A program made the translations under genes and the position numbers. Under the pieces are notes generated by a model. The model was given only the letters and a program-made list of their open reading frames with translations, was not told the DNA's origin and searched no databases. 64,000 nt of DNA, from contig CADAXQ010000005.1 in assembly GCA_902791935.1 (NCBI GenBank), positions 17,264 through 81,263 of the forward strand, given 5' to 3'. The DNA is from an uncultured Erysipelotrichaceae bacterium (GTDB lineage: Bacteria; Bacillota_I; Bacilli_A; RFN20; CAG-826). This document shows positions 53,259 to 61,227 of the stretch, piece by piece (position 1 is the stretch's first letter; each line of letters begins with the position of its first letter).

Positions 53259-53429
53259 TTATTTTTTGTTGCCTATTCTTGCGACAATGTATTTGGCGCT
53301 TTCATAAGTGCCACTTTTGTGAGTTTTATTTTCTTTCAATAATGTTGCGAGTACCGATTCAAGCACAGTGACAGAAATGTCATTGAATAGTTCTTGAATG
53401 TCTGTTTTTAGAAATCGGAGCGATACTAT
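53259..53429 (-). pseudogene. C-terminal remnant, possibly of a Fic-family protein
   Basis: A 56-codon frame without a start reads LKTDIQELFNDISVTVLESV and ends ESAKYIVARIGNKK. This resembles the winged-helix tail found after Fic domains. The upstream part is missing and a stop (53430-53432) blocks the frame. The assignment is tentative. Confidence 0.35.
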
Positions 53430-53440
53430 CTAAAAACAGA
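53401..53440. repeat. Perfect 12-bp inverted repeat
   Basis: TCTGTTTTTAGA (53401-53412) and TCTAAAAACAGA (53429-53440) are separated by 16 bases. The repeat lies across the 5' edge of the remnant frame, perhaps an excision scar or element end. Confidence 0.6.
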
Positions 53441-53559
53441 AGCTTCGATACGCTCATTTTTTCTTTCCTCTTTTTGTAACGATACATCTCCAGTTTTTCC
53501 CTGTATAGCATCTATAAAAATATGAAAGGCAAATTGAATGAATTGGCGGTGGTGTTCTT

Positions 53560-53728
53560 GGATTCACGCCATCTTTTTTGGCTTTGGTGAAAATTCGTCG
53601 GTTCCCCGCGGCCCATCCCGAATTTTTATAGACAGCATCCAAGCCATTTTCTGCTCAAACGTCCATTTCATGAAAAAGTACCCTCCGGCCAAGACTGTTC
53701 ATAGTCCAAGCTTTTGGGTACATCTCAC
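53560..53728 (-). mobile_element. Remnant of an IS3-type element, inverted relative to 49760
   Basis: The sequence at 53704-53728 is the reverse complement of 49760-49784 at 21 of 25 positions. On the minus strand it is followed by an OrfA-like start MKWTFEQKMAWMLSIKIRDG (53667 downward), typical of IS150-type proteins, that ends at a stop after about 34 codons. Both remnants point inwards. Confidence 0.6.
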
Positions 53729-53756
53729 GATAGCAATCCTTTCTTTTGCTAAACGA

Positions 53757-54614
53757 TTAAGCCCCGATTTCCTTCAATTGCTCGCGCAAGAACGAAACGG
53801 CCCCTTCGATCTCTTTCTTGGCATCGCCTTGGGCTTCGTATTCAATCGTGAGATAGCCGTTGTAACCGATTTCTTTCAAGGCTTCGAGATAACGCTTCCA
53901 CGGGACGGATCCTTTTCCTAAGGGGACTTCTTTGTAGGTGGTGCAAGCCCAGGTTGCTTTCTCCCCGCCTTCGATAAAGCCCATATACACATCGCCTGGA
54001 TGGACTTTAATGAGGTTGATGCCGTCTTTCGCGTGGGTGTGGACGATATAGGGCGCCAACAAACGAACGGCATCGGCAGGATCAGAACCGCCAATCATGA
54101 TTAAGTTCGCTGGGTCTAGATTTACCCCAACCCCTCCTTTAGTCTTCTGTAAGAATCCCAACAACGTTTTCGGGTATTCGGGGCCGGTTTCAATGGCTAA
54201 GGTAACGCCTTGTTCCTTCGCATAAAGGCCGCAAGTCGTCAAAGCATCCAACATGACCTGATAACGTGGCTCATTAGGATCATCAGGAATGACGCCGATA
54301 TGGGTAGTAACCACATGAGAACCGAATTCTTTGGCCAAGTCCACGATACGTTTTGTACGTTCAATCCGTTCGGGATTGAGTTTGGCATCATGGAAGCCGC
54401 ACCCGCCCATATCACCGCATAAGGCGCTGACTTCAAGATGGTCTTCTTTCAGTTTGGCTTTGATGAACGCTTTTTCTTCCTCGCTCATATCAGGGCTAAA
54501 TTTCCCTAACGTGGCATAGATTTGTACCCCATTTAGCCCCAATGCATGTGCTTCGTCTAAAGCAGAAGGCAAATCCTTCATCTTTAAACAATCCGTAATC
54601 ACACCGATTTTCAT
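53757..54614 (-). CDS. Sugar phosphate isomerase/epimerase (AP-endonuclease-2-type TIM barrel)
   Basis: The 285-residue cytosolic protein starts MKIGVITDCLK. NGVQIYATLG, VSALCGDMGG, VVTTHIGVIPD, TLAIETGP, GVNLDPANLIMIGGSDP, VHTHAKDGI and GYLTIEYEA follow the metal-site order of the xylose-isomerase-like family (Glu, Asp, His, Glu ligands). ATGA overlap with the upstream dehydrogenase and AAGGAAG give the start at 54614. It is in an operon with two Gfo/Idh/MocA dehydrogenases, a common arrangement in inositol or keto-sugar catabolism. Its 3' third is duplicated at 50171-50450. Confidence 0.9.
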   Translation of the reverse strand: MKIGVITDCLKMKDLPSALDEAHALGLNGVQIYATLGKFSPDMSEEEKAFIKAKLKEDHLEVSALCGDMGGCGFHDAKLNPERIERTKRIVDLAKEFGSHVVTTHIGVIPDDPNEPRYQVMLDALTTCGLYAKEQGVTLAIETGPEYPKTLLGFLQKTKGGVGVNLDPANLIMIGGSDPADAVRLLAPYIVHTHAKDGINLIKVHPGDVYMGFIEGGEKATWACTTYKEVPLGKGSVPWKRYLEALKEIGYNGYLTIEYEAQGDAKKEIEGAVSFLREQLKEIGA

Positions 54615-55624
54615 AATGTTTTTCTTCCTTCCTGATAAATCCAAGAAATTATCTTTTGTGTTTTTAACGCCTCTTCTCCACTTAAAAAGAATGGTTTATG
54701 GTGAATCAGACAGTCATAGTAATCCCGAATCTCAGAATCGTGTTGATGGCCCCAATACGTAGGCCTTCCCTCTGCCTTAAACGTATCTTTGGTATCCGCG
54801 TGAATTTCTTCTTTGGTGCCGTCATGATAAGAAAGATAGGCATCATCATAGCCAAAGCGTACATCACCTTTCGTTCCATGAAGTTCTAACACGACGGGTT
54901 CGTTGCTTGGGAAGTTATTGGTCGCATAAAAGCAATAACGGACCCCCGAGGCGTAGTCGACATAACCAACCGCGGTATCTTCCACATGCATTTCCGGGTG
55001 ACCAAGGTTTGAGAAAGCCGCTTTTACTTTGACGGGGGTGGAATCAATCATCCAGTTCACCAAATCCATGGAATGGATGGCTTGGTCAATCACGACGCCA
55101 CCACCTTCTTTTTCCCAAGTTCCCTTCCAGTTAGAAGCGCGATAGTAATCGGGGCTACGGTCCCAAGTTAACACGCTAGAGGCCGATATGATTTTGCCTA
55201 ACTTGCCCGCTTCAATCCTAGCTTTCACGCCTTGTGGAGCAGTGTCATAACGGATTTGAAAAATCACACCATAAAGCAAGTTCTTTTCTTTGGCAATTTT
55301 TACCGCCTTTTCGGCGTCTTCGAGCGTAATGGCCATCGGCTTTTCACTTAAGACATTAACCCCGCGTTCAAATGCCTTGATGGCATAGGGAACATGAAGA
55401 TAATGGGGCAAACAAAGATGAACGGCATCTAACTTTTCTTTTGCCAGCATCTCTTCATAGTCCAAATAACCATGAACATGGGGATGCTTTGCTAAGAAGG
55501 CAGATAAAACGGTGGGGTTATTGTCACACACCGCGGTAAGTTCAACCGCAGGAGACAACGCCAAAATCGCGTCTACATGGCAAGGAGAGATGCGGCCTAG
55601 CCCAGCAACAGCGACGTGTAACAT
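54611..55624 (-). CDS. Gfo/Idh/MocA-family oxidoreductase A
   Basis: The 337-residue NAD(P)-dependent sugar or polyol dehydrogenase has the Rossmann motif VAVAGLGRIS at the N-terminus, LPHYLHVPYAIKAFERGVNVLSEKPMA with the catalytic EKP lysine (near residue 94), and a C-terminal alpha/beta domain including GGGVVIDQAIHSMDLVNW. It is four bases after dehydrogenase B and overlaps the isomerase. Its substrate is not predictable from sequence. Confidence 0.92.
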   Translation of the reverse strand: MLHVAVAGLGRISPCHVDAILALSPAVELTAVCDNNPTVLSAFLAKHPHVHGYLDYEEMLAKEKLDAVHLCLPHYLHVPYAIKAFERGVNVLSEKPMAITLEDAEKAVKIAKEKNLLYGVIFQIRYDTAPQGVKARIEAGKLGKIISASSVLTWDRSPDYYRASNWKGTWEKEGGGVVIDQAIHSMDLVNWMIDSTPVKVKAAFSNLGHPEMHVEDTAVGYVDYASGVRYCFYATNNFPSNEPVVLELHGTKGDVRFGYDDAYLSYHDGTKEEIHADTKDTFKAEGRPTYWGHQHDSEIRDYYDCLIHHKPFFLSGEEALKTQKIISWIYQEGRKTL

Positions 55625-55628
55625 AAAA

Positions 55629-56714
55629 TTATTCCTCAGAACGGAAAGACAGTTCTTGGTGAAGATCGCCGCTATGATAAATGGCTTCGAGAAGCTTCAT
55701 CGTTTCTAAGACTTCATCCACGTTGCCTTTATTCTTCTTCCGGTCAAAAATGGATTGGATAAAAGCGCGGTCTTCACATTCATACATATCCGGAATGGGG
55801 TGATCCCATTTTTCGCCTTTTAATGTATTGCCATCCCAATAGGTAAATCCGCCATAGTAGTCCAAACGGATGCCGCCTTTGGTGCCAATAAAGTCGATAT
55901 ACATATTGTTGTCGTCGATGTTGTTCGCCCAAGCACCCATGAACGTAATCGAGGCTTTGTTCGTACGGATATAACCCGTGACATAATCCTCGACGTCATT
56001 GACGCCATGCTCGATATCTTTAGTATCTTCGGCCCACATGGAGAGGTAATGATAATCCTTCATGTTCTTGCCCACACCTTGGTAGGAATCGGCTGAAACC
56101 GTTTCAATTTTGGCACCGCCCAAACAATAAAGAATCAAATCAAAGAAATGGACGCCCCAATCGATTAAGACACCGCCGCCCGATTGCGCTTTGTCGGTGA
56201 AAGGTCCGCCGATGCCTGGAATCTGACGGAAGCAACGGAAATTGCAGACGACGTTATAAACATCGCCAAGTTTTCCAGCGGCAATATATTTTTGAATTTC
56301 TTCAACAGTTCCTTTATAGCGATTGCACACCCCGATTTGCAGGAGACGATGTTGTTTGTCCGCTTCTTTTTTCATCGCTTCAGACAAGGCGTAACTCACC
56401 GTGACTGGTTTTTCACAGAAGACATCTTTGCCTGCCTTTAAGGCATCCATCGTGATTTGATAATGCGAATAATTCGGCGTTAAGACATAGATGGCTTGCA
56501 CTTCAGGATCATTCACCGCAATGTGATAGTCTTCGATGACTTGTTCACATTCCGGGAATTCTTTTTGGTAATCCGCCGCTTTTCCAGGGATGATATCGCA
56601 GGCATACTTCACACGGATAAGCCCTTCTTGGGCCATTTTGAGTAAACCTTTTCCGTGCCCGAGATGCGCAATCCGTCCGCAACCGATGATGGCAATAACG
56701 ACAGGTTGATTCAT
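55629..56714 (-). CDS. Gfo/Idh/MocA-family oxidoreductase B
   Basis: The 361-residue protein has the Rossmann motif IAIIGCGRIAHLGHG, then TPNYSHYQITMDALKAGKDVFCEKPVT with the EKP lysine and SGGGVLIDWGVHFFDLILYCLGG. It is distinct from oxidoreductase A, so the two may oxidise and then reduce intermediates of one pathway, as seen in sugar epimerisation routes. AAGGAGGG precedes the ATG. It is the first gene of the operon, divergent from an AraC regulator. Confidence 0.92.
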   Translation of the reverse strand: MNQPVVIAIIGCGRIAHLGHGKGLLKMAQEGLIRVKYACDIIPGKAADYQKEFPECEQVIEDYHIAVNDPEVQAIYVLTPNYSHYQITMDALKAGKDVFCEKPVTVSYALSEAMKKEADKQHRLLQIGVCNRYKGTVEEIQKYIAAGKLGDVYNVVCNFRCFRQIPGIGGPFTDKAQSGGGVLIDWGVHFFDLILYCLGGAKIETVSADSYQGVGKNMKDYHYLSMWAEDTKDIEHGVNDVEDYVTGYIRTNKASITFMGAWANNIDDNNMYIDFIGTKGGIRLDYYGGFTYWDGNTLKGEKWDHPIPDMYECEDRAFIQSIFDRKKNKGNVDEVLETMKLLEAIYHSGDLHQELSFRSEE

Positions 56715-56868
56715 GAAGAAACCCTCCTTCGAGATATTCTAGCCACTTCTATTGTACGGTCTTCTCTTGCGCTCTCCATAGCCACAATTTATTCAAAATG
56801 TATCCTTTTTTTGCATTTGCTTCCGTAAAAACCCTGTTTTTCCCGATAAATACCATTATTATTTTTGT

Positions 56869-57756
56869 ATGGATGCATTAAAACCGCAAAAGGCCTGGTA
56901 TCACTTAGACGAGAATCATATCTTTGATCCCGTCGCTTATGGCCCGGTTGCCTTATATCAAATTGGTCGCCTCTATGGTGGGAAAGATACCGTAATTCTT
57001 CCCCACATGCATCTCGGATGGTTTGAATTAACCATCGTTACTTCAGGACGTGGTCAAATCACCACGAACGAAACGACTTATGAAGGAAAGGCGAGAGATA
57101 TCATCTTGTCTTTGCCGGCTGAAAAACACGCGATTACGGTCGATAAGAAGAACCCTTTACGTTATGACTTCTTCTCGTTTGCCGCCACGGACGACACGTA
57201 TCGGGGCGCCTTAAAAGAACTCGCGAAGAATGTCCGTCACGAGAAACGGATCTTCCAAGATGAACGGATTAGTCAGTTGATTGATCTTTCTTTGGCGGAG
57301 TTCTTTGATGCCCAAAACAAAATGGATAAGGCATTAATTACAGCGCTGCTTTCTGCCATCGTATCCTATGCCATTCGTGACTTCGCGAACCAAAAACGTA
57401 ACCATTCTGTTCTTTCGAAAGACGATGAACTCGTTTATCGGTTGACCCACTATATCGACACCCATTTAACCAGCATGCGTTCTTTACAAGAACTCAGTAA
57501 CGCTTTTGATTACAACTATGCCTACCTTTCAGCGTTTTATCATCGAAAGACCGGGCAAACCTTAAAAGAATATTGGGATTCTAGAAGATTTTTAGCCGCC
57601 TGTACTTTCTTAGAGAATGACAAACCTTGTGGAGAGATTGCCGAATTATTGCATTACAGTTCTTCGTTTGCGTTCTCCAAGGCGTTCCGTCGCGTCACCG
57701 GCAAAAGCCCTCGCGAATATCGGAAATCAAAACCAACGGACCAGTTATTGGTTTAG
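56869..57756 (+). CDS. AraC-family regulator of the dehydrogenase/isomerase operon
   Basis: The 295-residue protein has an N-terminal cupin-type sensing domain (LPHMHLGWFELTIVTSGRGQITTN) and a C-terminal double helix-turn-helix (about 190-288, NYAYLSAFYHRKTGQTLKEYW and EIAELLHYSSSFAFSKAFRRVTGKSPREYR). It is divergent from the dehydrogenase operon across a 154-bp gap, suggesting local control. Its 3' end overlaps the convergent ksgA by 12 bases. No clear ribosome binding site precedes the ATG. Confidence 0.9.
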   Translation: MDALKPQKAWYHLDENHIFDPVAYGPVALYQIGRLYGGKDTVILPHMHLGWFELTIVTSGRGQITTNETTYEGKARDIILSLPAEKHAITVDKKNPLRYDFFSFAATDDTYRGALKELAKNVRHEKRIFQDERISQLIDLSLAEFFDAQNKMDKALITALLSAIVSYAIRDFANQKRNHSVLSKDDELVYRLTHYIDTHLTSMRSLQELSNAFDYNYAYLSAFYHRKTGQTLKEYWDSRRFLAACTFLENDKPCGEIAELLHYSSSFAFSKAFRRVTGKSPREYRKSKPTDQLLV

Positions 57757-58554
57757 AACGCTCGCCAACGTTTGATATTGGGTTAAAGACAATTCTTCTG
57801 GCCGCAAGGTAGGAGCAATGCCAGCTTTCGTAAGGACATCCTTGGCTTTTTCCGTGCTTTGAAGGTAAGAAGCCACGTTATTTTGAATGGTCTTTCTACG
57901 GTGCAAGAAGCAGGCATTCATGATGGCATATAGCTTTTTGGCGTAAGGAAAGTTCGCGTCAGGCCGGAAGGCAAAACAAAAGACAACGGAATCCACGTGG
58001 GGCGCGGGAGCAAAAGACGAACGAGGGACGGTGAATAATCGTTTTGTCGTGCCTTGGGCTTGCAATAATAACGGCAAGGGCCCGTAATCCTTGCTACCAA
58101 TTTTGGCAGTTAACCGTTCAAATGCTTCTTTTTGCACCATTAACACCATCAAAGAACAAGACGTTGCTTCTAAGAGCAACCGTTCAAGGATGCCCGAGGT
58201 GATGTAATACGGTAGATTCCCGATGATTTTTTGATAAGGCGATACGTCATAACGCATGATGTTCCCGATTTGAGGATGGACATGGGCGACATTCTGGAAA
58301 TCACCTTGTAATTTGGTGACTAAACCTTCATCGATATCAATCAAATCAGCTTCCGCGGGAGAAGCGGCAATAAAGTAAGACAATGAGCCAGCACCAGAAC
58401 CGATTTCTAGTACATGGTCCTTCTCGTTTAGTGCTGCGGCAGCAACAATTTTAGAAGCAACGGAGGGATCAACTAAAAAGTTTTGCCCGACCTCATGTTT
58501 TGCCAATAACTTATATTCAGCAATCGTTTCGAAATAGGTTTTCTCATCTACCAT
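57745..58554 (-). CDS. rsmA: 16S rRNA dimethyladenosine transferase
   Basis: KsgA/RsmA dimethylates two adenosines in the 3' hairpin of 16S rRNA during 30S maturation. The 269 residues show VGQNFLVDPS, the SAM motif VLEIGSGAGSLSYF, GNLPYYITSGIL (the NLPY catalytic motif) and the C-terminal RRKTIQNN segment. GAGGAG lies seven bases before the ATG. It overlaps rnmV by 11 bases, as in many Bacillota. Confidence 0.96.
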   Translation of the reverse strand: MVDEKTYFETIAEYKLLAKHEVGQNFLVDPSVASKIVAAAALNEKDHVLEIGSGAGSLSYFIAASPAEADLIDIDEGLVTKLQGDFQNVAHVHPQIGNIMRYDVSPYQKIIGNLPYYITSGILERLLLEATSCSLMVLMVQKEAFERLTAKIGSKDYGPLPLLLQAQGTTKRLFTVPRSSFAPAPHVDSVVFCFAFRPDANFPYAKKLYAIMNACFLHRRKTIQNNVASYLQSTEKAKDVLTKAGIAPTLRPEELSLTQYQTLASVLNQ

Positions 58555-59086
58555 GGCAAATCTCCTCTAATTGTTGACGGGTATAGCCTAACGCTCTAAG
58601 GCGGGATAGCAACGTTTTCCCGTTCGTGTGGCCGAGATGCAAAGAATCTTCAAGGGCCTTCCGTTTCTCGGTAGAACCATCTTGTCCCATGAGTCCAAGG
58701 TCAAAGAGATCGGACATCGTTAAATCACTCTTGGGGGATGGTTCCGTGGGGATTAAATGCGATAAGGCATCCAAAATGGTATCGGGATCGGATTCCGCCA
58801 CTCCTACTTTATGCCGCTTGATGGATTTCTCTTTCGGGACAAATGCATTATGAGCGGTCGGAATTTCGTGATTTAAGATATCGCGAATCCGTTTCCCTGG
58901 AGTATCAGGGTCGGTCAAAATGATAATTGGGCGGGTTTTAGATGCCTCTTTCAGATAGTCTATTGTTCCACGTGAAACCTCTGAACCATTCGTCAAGACA
59001 ATGTCACAATCGAGAAAAGAATCGATAAGGTCTTTATCGGTTTTTCCTTCGACTACCAAAATAGCATCCAAATGTTGTTTTTTCAT
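58544..59086 (-). CDS. rnmV: Ribonuclease M5
   Basis: The Toprim-fold nuclease matures 5S rRNA. The 180 residues carry the Toprim Glu in ILVVEGKTDKDLI and the acidic ILTDPDTPGKRIR motif, followed by the C-terminal helical region (DLGLMGQDGSTEKRKALEDSLHLGHTNGKTLLSRLRALG). It overlaps tatD by four bases. Two parS-like sites lie within and at the start of the gene. Confidence 0.95.
   Translation of the reverse strand: MKKQHLDAILVVEGKTDKDLIDSFLDCDIVLTNGSEVSRGTIDYLKEASKTRPIIILTDPDTPGKRIRDILNHEIPTAHNAFVPKEKSIKRHKVGVAESDPDTILDALSHLIPTEPSPKSDLTMSDLFDLGLMGQDGSTEKRKALEDSLHLGHTNGKTLLSRLRALGYTRQQLEEICHGR
58964..58979. promoter_or_regulatory. parS-like centromere site 1
   Basis: TGTTCCACGTGAAACC matches the ParB/Spo0J consensus TGTTNCACGTGAAACA at all but the last base. 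It lies within rnmV. Confidence 0.75.
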
Positions 59087-59853
59087 AGTTTCACGTGAAA
59101 GAGATTCATGAAGTTATTCGCGACGTTTTCTTCCATCGCTTTGGGAGGGATTCCTTTTAAGGAAGCCATCGCGTTTAAGATTTCTACGATATGACTCGAC
59201 TCATTCCGTTGCCCCCGATAAGGAACCGGGGAAAGATAAGGGCAATCCGTCTCGGTTAAGATGCGGTCTAAAGGGCAGGCTTGTACTGCCGCTTTCGGGT
59301 TGGCGGCATTCTTATAGGTAATCGGGCCATCAAAACCAAAATAAAGTCCTAACTTTGCAAAACGTTCTTCCATCTCGGGAGAACCGCTATAACAATGTAG
59401 CACCGCTCCTGCGTTAGGACGATGTTCCACTAAAATGTCATAGGTGTCTTGACTCGCATCTCGCGCATGAATCGAAATGGGCAAATTCCGTTCATTCGCT
59501 AATGCAATTTGACGGATAAACCATGTCTGCTGCTTTTGGCGCTCTGTTTCTTCTGAAAACCAATGATAGTCCAGCCCAATTTCTCCAATCGCAATGACTT
59601 TGGGGTCAAAAGAAAGGCGACGAATCTCTTCTAAGCTATGATCGTCGCAACCTTCTAGATTTTCAGGATGAATGCCAACCGCGGCATAAACCCCGGGAAA
59701 TTCGTGGGCGATCTCAATGGCCTTCTTTGAAGACGCAACATCCCATCCTACGACTAAAAATGTCGTTACACCGGCTTCTACGGCACGCTTAAAAATCTCG
59801 TTTCGTTCAGGATATAATGTGTCATCGTTCCAGTGGCAATGAGAGTCTAGCAT
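59083..59853 (-). CDS. tatD: TatD-family metal-dependent DNase
   Basis: The 256-residue TIM-barrel hydrolase has all landmarks: DSHCHWND near the N-terminus, GEIGLDYHW, PISIHARDAS, GAVLHCYSG and the C-terminal TETDCPYLSPVPYRGQRNES. It starts one base after the mnmE stop region and overlaps rnmV by four bases. TatD proteins are implicated in DNA repair or turnover. Confidence 0.95.
   Translation of the reverse strand: MLDSHCHWNDDTLYPERNEIFKRAVEAGVTTFLVVGWDVASSKKAIEIAHEFPGVYAAVGIHPENLEGCDDHSLEEIRRLSFDPKVIAIGEIGLDYHWFSEETERQKQQTWFIRQIALANERNLPISIHARDASQDTYDILVEHRPNAGAVLHCYSGSPEMEERFAKLGLYFGFDGPITYKNAANPKAAVQACPLDRILTETDCPYLSPVPYRGQRNESSHIVEILNAMASLKGIPPKAMEENVANNFMNLFHVKL
59087..59102. promoter_or_regulatory. 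parS-like centromere site 2
   Basis: AGTTTCACGTGAAAGA has the full TTCACGTGAA core and 14 of 16 consensus bases. It lies at the 3' end of tatD, next to the rnmV start, 123 bases from site 1. Confidence 0.6.
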
Positions 59854-59854
59854 C

Positions 59855-61189
59855 TTATTTTCCTACGCAGAACCGAGAGAAAATCTCATCGGTTAAATCG
59901 GTGGTGACCCCTTCTCCCAAAAGTTGGCGGGCAAGGTTATAGGCAGATTGTAACGGCACCGAGACCAAATCAATCGGCAAATCATCTAACGCATTCTGCT
60001 TGGCTTCTTGAAGCAACGTATCAATTTGACGAAGGAGCCCTAATTGGCGGGCGCTATTTAAGCTCGGGGTATCAAAGGCAGAAGAGCCTGCGATTCCTAA
60101 CGCGTTATACATGGCCTCTAATAAGGGTTCAATCTGATGATGTAACGCCGAAATATAGATATGTCCCGCCTCTTTTTGGGTCACCAGGTCTTCTTTGTTC
60201 TCGACAGAGATTAATATCTTGTCTTTGGCCAAGGCAGCAATTCGCTTGGTTTCTTCATCTTCACCTTTGGTGGCATCCAATACCAAAATCACCACATCGG
60301 CTTTTTGAATGGCCTCTTCTGATTTCTCGATGCCTTGGGATTCGATCCCATCTTTTGATTCATGAATTCCAGCCGTATCTAATAAATGGAATTCAACGCC
60401 GTGATAGGAGAAGTCTCCTTCTACCACATCACGGGTCGTACCAGGAATGGGGGATACAATCGCCTTATCTTCTTGCAATAAAGCATTTAATAAGGACGAT
60501 TTCCCAACGTTTGGTTCTCCGACTAAGGCGACCTTGACGCCGTCTTTGATGATTTTGCCTTCTTGCCCCGAACGGATTAAATCTTTTAACATCGCATGGA
60601 GTTCGTCTACCGAAGCAGCAATTTTCTCCTTGTTGGCTTCTTCGATGTCGGTATATTCGGGGTAATCGATGTTGACTTCAATTAAAGCCAATAAGTCGGC
60701 TATCTTGGTTTTTAAGGGTTTAACGAGCTCAGAGGTTTTGCCTTCTAACGACATCAAAGACACGTTCTTGGCTTCTACGGTGCGGGCGTTAATCATGTCG
60801 TTCACGGATTCGGCTTCGATCAAATCCATCTTGCCGTGGAAGAACGCCCGTGAGGAAAACTCACCATGGTCGGCATATTTTGCCCCACGTTTGAGATACG
60901 CTTGCACAATTTCTCCCACGATGACCATGGAACCATGGCAAGAAATCTCAACCACGTCTTCTCCTGTCATCGTATTGGGGCCCTTATACGCATATAAGCA
61001 AACTTGATCGATGTCGTGCCCGTTATCGGATAATGTACCAAAATAAATCGTTCTGGTTTTGGTTTCACTGACCTTTTTGTTAAATAGGGTTTCCGTCATT
61101 TCAAAAACGCCGTCACCCGAAAGACGAATCATCGCGAGTGCACTTTTGAAGGGAGGCGTTGCCAAAGCAATAATCACATGGTTATTCAT
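59855..61189 (-). CDS. mnmE: tRNA modification GTPase MnmE
   Basis: MnmE works with MnmG to modify U34 of certain tRNAs. The protein has 444 residues from the ATG at 61189 (a TTG at 61195 is also in frame). An N-terminal tetrahydrofolate-binding domain is followed by a helical domain, then a GTPase domain with GEPNVGKSS, DTAGIHES and SVENKED, and the C-terminal FCVGK motif matching the family's CxGK. A TATAAT box lies only 11 bases before the ATG, so the message may have almost no leader. It heads the mnmE-tatD-rnmV-rsmA cluster. Confidence 0.96.
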   Translation of the reverse strand: MNNHVIIALATPPFKSALAMIRLSGDGVFEMTETLFNKKVSETKTRTIYFGTLSDNGHDIDQVCLYAYKGPNTMTGEDVVEISCHGSMVIVGEIVQAYLKRGAKYADHGEFSSRAFFHGKMDLIEAESVNDMINARTVEAKNVSLMSLEGKTSELVKPLKTKIADLLALIEVNIDYPEYTDIEEANKEKIAASVDELHAMLKDLIRSGQEGKIIKDGVKVALVGEPNVGKSSLLNALLQEDKAIVSPIPGTTRDVVEGDFSYHGVEFHLLDTAGIHESKDGIESQGIEKSEEAIQKADVVILVLDATKGEDEETKRIAALAKDKILISVENKEDLVTQKEAGHIYISALHHQIEPLLEAMYNALGIAGSSAFDTPSLNSARQLGLLRQIDTLLQEAKQNALDDLPIDLVSVPLQSAYNLARQLLGEGVTTDLTDEIFSRFCVGK

Positions 61190-61200
61190 AGACAAGTCCC

Positions 61201-61209
61201 ATTATACCA
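61201..61209 (-). promoter_or_regulatory. Extended -10 promoter of mnmE
   Basis: TGGTATAAT (TG-N-TATAAT) is read on the minus strand. A start site about seven bases downstream would leave four or five bases before the ATG at 61189. No -35 of quality is seen, which fits an extended -10 promoter. Confidence 0.65.
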
Positions 61210-61227
61210 TGCCGAAAAGGATGGCTT

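Noticed and set aside
53538..53921. Plus-strand frame of 127 codons
   Set aside because: It runs antisense through the IS3 remnant and the isomerase 3' end; it has no ribosome binding site or domain.
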